A stretch of DNA of 34,684 nucleotides from an uncultured Bacteroides sp. Lineage in GTDB: Bacteria > Bacteroidota > Bacteroidia > Bacteroidales > Bacteroidaceae. The stretch spans positions 1 to 34,684 of the forward strand of contig URDR01000024.1 in assembly GCA_900546645.1 (NCBI GenBank), written 5' to 3'. Both the position numbers and the translations under genes were made by a program. Below, piece after piece: positions 32,510-34,684 of the stretch. Each line of letters opens with the position of its first letter. The first letter of the stretch is position 1. Under the pieces are notes generated by a model that was not told the DNA's origin, did no database searches, and worked only from the letters and a program-made list of their open reading frames with translations.

Positions 32510-33790
32510 TTAGACTATCTCGTTGTTCAGTTCTTTTAAGAGCAATCGTGCTGTCTGCTGTTCGGCAATAGTCATTCTTGAGGATTTTGCTATAATCTCC
32601 AGAGCTTCTGCTGCCATTCCATTTTTTATAATACTGCGAGTAGAAGACAAGCGTGTCTGCATCGTTTTTTTATATTGAGGATATTCCTTTTCTATTTCAT
32701 CTGCAGTTATTTCAAGATTCTTTTTAACCAGCGGATACAAATTGAGAAATGCCGCTTTGCCAACAGAATTTAAAATGTTTTTCAGGTTAAATCCTTTATT
32801 CTCAACGTATTTCTTCATAAATTTACTTTGAACTTTATAGGTGGCAGACCGAGTGGTTTTCTGCATAATCTTTTTTTTCTTTGATATTTCTATATTAGAT
32901 TGTGACCAATAGATTTCTCCAATAGGAGTCACTGTCGTTTTCTGTGCTGTAATTTGCATTACTTCACTCAGTTCTGAATACTCCTTTGGAAATTCTGATT
33001 TAATATAGTTTTGTACTATATTGATAAGCTCTTGCTCTTCTCCCAATCTTTTTCCGTCATATGCTATGAATTTGTTTTGGGGAATAATGAAAGAATTCAG
33101 TGGATGTATCAAGCGAAGAAAATGCGCTACAAGTATTGAAAGTTCGTTCTCATTCGGTAGTCTGTCAATGTATCTGATATGTTTTTCGTTAGCCATCCAT
33201 TCAGCTCTGTTTGTATTTACGAATACACGACTTAAACGTTGTTTTCCAATGAAATCATAACCTACAGGAACGATATGTGCAAGATACCATCCTGATGTAT
33301 TCAAGTTGATTTTATTACTGCTATCGCAGATATAATATGCCAAATCTCGTTCTTCAGAAGTAGAACCAAATGAGCAAAGTACGTTTTTCTGGTTTAGATG
33401 TTCAAGTAAATCGAAAGTAGTGTAAGTCTTATCAGATAGCTTCATTGCTACAAAAGGCATGGCAAATGTATTATCACAGAAAAATGTTTTTAATCCGTTT
33501 TTATACACAGATAAAAAACCTCTGCGTAACATATCATATTTATCCTTTTTAGCACTTCCATAGAGACGAATTGGAAACACTGCGTCAGTACGTTTCACAT
33601 ATTCCATTAGTGAATTGTGAATAGATTTTATTGACTCCTTGTTTGCAAACTGCCACTTAATCATCTTGTTAAAGAAATCCTCTGCATTTTTCGCATGGCC
33701 ATTTTCAAAGGGAGTTATTGTATAATGCTCCTTGATATACAGAATCATATCATTTATTTTGGAGCTATATTCTATGTTTTTATTCTTCAT
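32510..33790 (-). CDS. Unrecognised 426-residue protein, possible degenerate HNH-type nuclease centre
   Basis: I do not recognise a named family. It is soluble-looking, charged and AT-rich. The middle holds GWYLAHIVPVG (His172), then HFLRLIHPLNSFIIPQNKF (His229, Asn232, Asn239). The spacing of an LAHI-type histidine and a following LN-x-x-x-I-P-x-N-K segment recalls HNH/HNN metal-dependent nucleases, but this is inference. The last ~110 residues are helical and basic (KKKKIMQKTTRSATYKVQSK) and include KKTMQTRLSSTR (374-385), similar to a segment near the C-terminus of the upstream protein. Its start is 4 nt after the stop of that gene, so the two are one operon. Function unknown; a restriction or other defence role is a possibility only. 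Confidence 0.82.
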   Translation of the reverse strand: MKNKNIEYSSKINDMILYIKEHYTITPFENGHAKNAEDFFNKMIKWQFANKESIKSIHNSLMEYVKRTDAVFPIRLYGSAKKDKYDMLRRGFLSVYKNGLKTFFCDNTFAMPFVAMKLSDKTYTTFDLLEHLNQKNVLCSFGSTSEERDLAYYICDSSNKINLNTSGWYLAHIVPVGYDFIGKQRLSRVFVNTNRAEWMANEKHIRYIDRLPNENELSILVAHFLRLIHPLNSFIIPQNKFIAYDGKRLGEEQELINIVQNYIKSEFPKEYSELSEVMQITAQKTTVTPIGEIYWSQSNIEISKKKKIMQKTTRSATYKVQSKFMKKYVENKGFNLKNILNSVGKAAFLNLYPLVKKNLEITADEIEKEYPQYKKTMQTRLSSTRSIIKNGMAAEALEIIAKSSRMTIAEQQTARLLLKELNNEIV

Positions 33791-33794
33791 AATA

Positions 33795-34535
33795 TTATTC
33801 TTTTTTGAAATTGTTCAAGAAATTAAAATAATGACGGATATTCGACATACTGGTTTGTATGGTCTTTTTTATGGAAGTCACTTTAATATTGTTTTTGGAT
33901 TCCGAATCGATCAGTTTCAGAAAATCCTCCCGTTGCTGATTCGTTTTCAGCGTAGCAGCTGCCAGATAAGGATTCGGATATTTACCGTATATTGAAGTAT
34001 ATTTATACCACACGATAACACGCTGCAGGCTGGATATAACTTTAGGGATATTATCGTACTGCATATTTATAGATTCCAACCATCCTTTAAACTCCTCTTC
34101 ATGCGGAATTTTCAAATTTACAGTGGTGTAGACTGCTGCATATTCAGTCATACTGGCCAGGAACTCCATATAATAGTTTATGGCATTTATTTCCTGTTTG
34201 GTAAAAGCCTTCTTATCAGACTCAAGCATTTCCTGCATCGGAGTTACATATGCAATGTTAAACATATCCAGTGCAAAATCTGCAAGGCTGTCGCCATGCT
34301 TAAACAAATGGTGGAAAGCACTGTAAACATCTACGTATGTTTCATTGTATATTCGCTCATAAGCCGACATGTAGCTATTTACTATCTGTTGCAAATACCG
34401 CTTGTCGGTAATTCCGTGAGACGCTTGAAGCCAATTACAAAACCTTGTTTCCATATAAGGAGCTACAATTGCAAAGTCCATTTCCTGGTCATCACTTTGC
34501 TCCAACAGAGTCCATATTGATTGTTTCGCTTCCAT
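33795..34535 (-). CDS. Unrecognised 246-residue helical protein, first gene of a two-gene operon
   Basis: No family recognised. The frame opens upstream at 34628, but the -7 box at 34551-34558 places transcription at about 34545, so ATG 34535 (MEAKQSIWTLLEQSDDQEMD) is the start, with a very short leader. The protein is mostly helical by residue pattern, with many aromatics (YMSAYERIYNETYVDVYSAF), no signal peptide and no membrane segment. Near the C-terminus it has KKTIQTSMSNIRHYF (223-237), resembling KKTMQTRLSSTR in the next protein. It ends 4 nt before that gene. AT-rich relative to the hemG/men side, which suggests acquisition from elsewhere. Confidence 0.82.
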   Translation of the reverse strand: MEAKQSIWTLLEQSDDQEMDFAIVAPYMETRFCNWLQASHGITDKRYLQQIVNSYMSAYERIYNETYVDVYSAFHHLFKHGDSLADFALDMFNIAYVTPMQEMLESDKKAFTKQEINAINYYMEFLASMTEYAAVYTTVNLKIPHEEEFKGWLESINMQYDNIPKVISSLQRVIVWYKYTSIYGKYPNPYLAAATLKTNQQREDFLKLIDSESKNNIKVTSIKKTIQTSMSNIRHYFNFLNNFKKE

Positions 34536-34550
34536 AATCGTTTGTTTTTC

Positions 34551-34558
34551 TGCAAAAG
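34551..34558 (-). promoter_or_regulatory. -7 box of the AT-rich two-gene operon
   Basis: Minus-strand TACTTTTG fits TAnnTTTG, 15 nt upstream of ATG 34535. No clear -33 box at normal spacing. Confidence 0.5.
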
Positions 34559-34684
34559 TAATGAACCTCCAGCAATAATCGTTGTTGGAGAGCCTGAGAA
34601 TTTTCGGGAAAATGCGAATGGCAATCATATATACGTGAGTTCGGGATAAGAAAGTATCTTTAAAAGTTGGTAATCACCGAATTA

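Noticed and set aside
32371..32571. 66-codon plus-strand ORF between the unknown genes
   Set aside because: It overlaps the ends of two better-supported minus-strand genes and has no recognisable features.

Overview
The window looks like a chromosomal segment of a gut Bacteroidales species, most like Bacteroides or Phocaeicola. The reasons are repeated promoter boxes of the form TAnnTTTG (the Bacteroides -7 element), little use of Shine-Dalgarno sequences, and family content typical of that group (DUF2490, DUF4923, TolB-like propeller lipoprotein, BT4734/VapE-type protein, TlpA-like thioredoxin lipoprotein, GH3 glycosidase, a menFDBCE cluster). No rRNA, tRNA, CRISPR array or complete insertion sequence was recognised.

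Layout. 1-4.7 kb: a YrdC/YciO-family protein, a 28-codon msrA remnant, a TPR protein, a UPF1-like SF1 helicase and a DUF2490 outer-membrane protein whose promoter lies on a dispersed repeat. 4.7-9.7 kb: a gutted hppA, a DUF4923 protein, a probable amino-sugar salvage pair (MurU-like nucleotidyltransferase plus an AmgK-like kinase fused to a RapZ C-terminal domain) and a propeller lipoprotein. 9.7-14.2 kb: an array of CCTACAC heptamers upstream of a VapE/primase-type protein, the last ~78 codons of an RND transporter, and aspartase. 14.4-22.8 kb, all on the minus strand: a TlpA-like thioredoxin protein, a GH3 glycosidase, and a HAD phosphatase-uvrA pair. 22.9-24.2 kb: broken crp/fnr-type regulator and broken MATE transporter. 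24.3-30.7 kb: the menaquinone operon menI-menF-menD-menB-menC-menE. 30.7-31.9 kb: hemG without its FAD-binding N-terminus, abutting menE. 32.0-34.6 kb: an AT-rich cluster of three unrecognised minus-strand genes.

Functional themes. The men operon makes the naphthoquinone head group from chorismate for anaerobic fumarate respiration; aspartase supplies fumarate from aspartate, so the two may be linked physiologically. The kinase/nucleotidyltransferase pair fits recycling of cell-wall sugars to UDP-sugar.

The most striking large-scale property is that six genes (msrA, hppA, an RND pump, a crp-type regulator, a MATE pump, hemG) are present only as fragments with large internal or terminal deletions, while their neighbours are intact. 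This is either focused gene decay by deletion or an assembly problem. The best candidates for an undescribed system are the AT-rich cluster at 31953-34535 (two tightly coupled proteins sharing a C-terminal helical motif, plus a small protein with a possible FtsZ C-terminal-like fold) and the VapE gene with its heptamer array.
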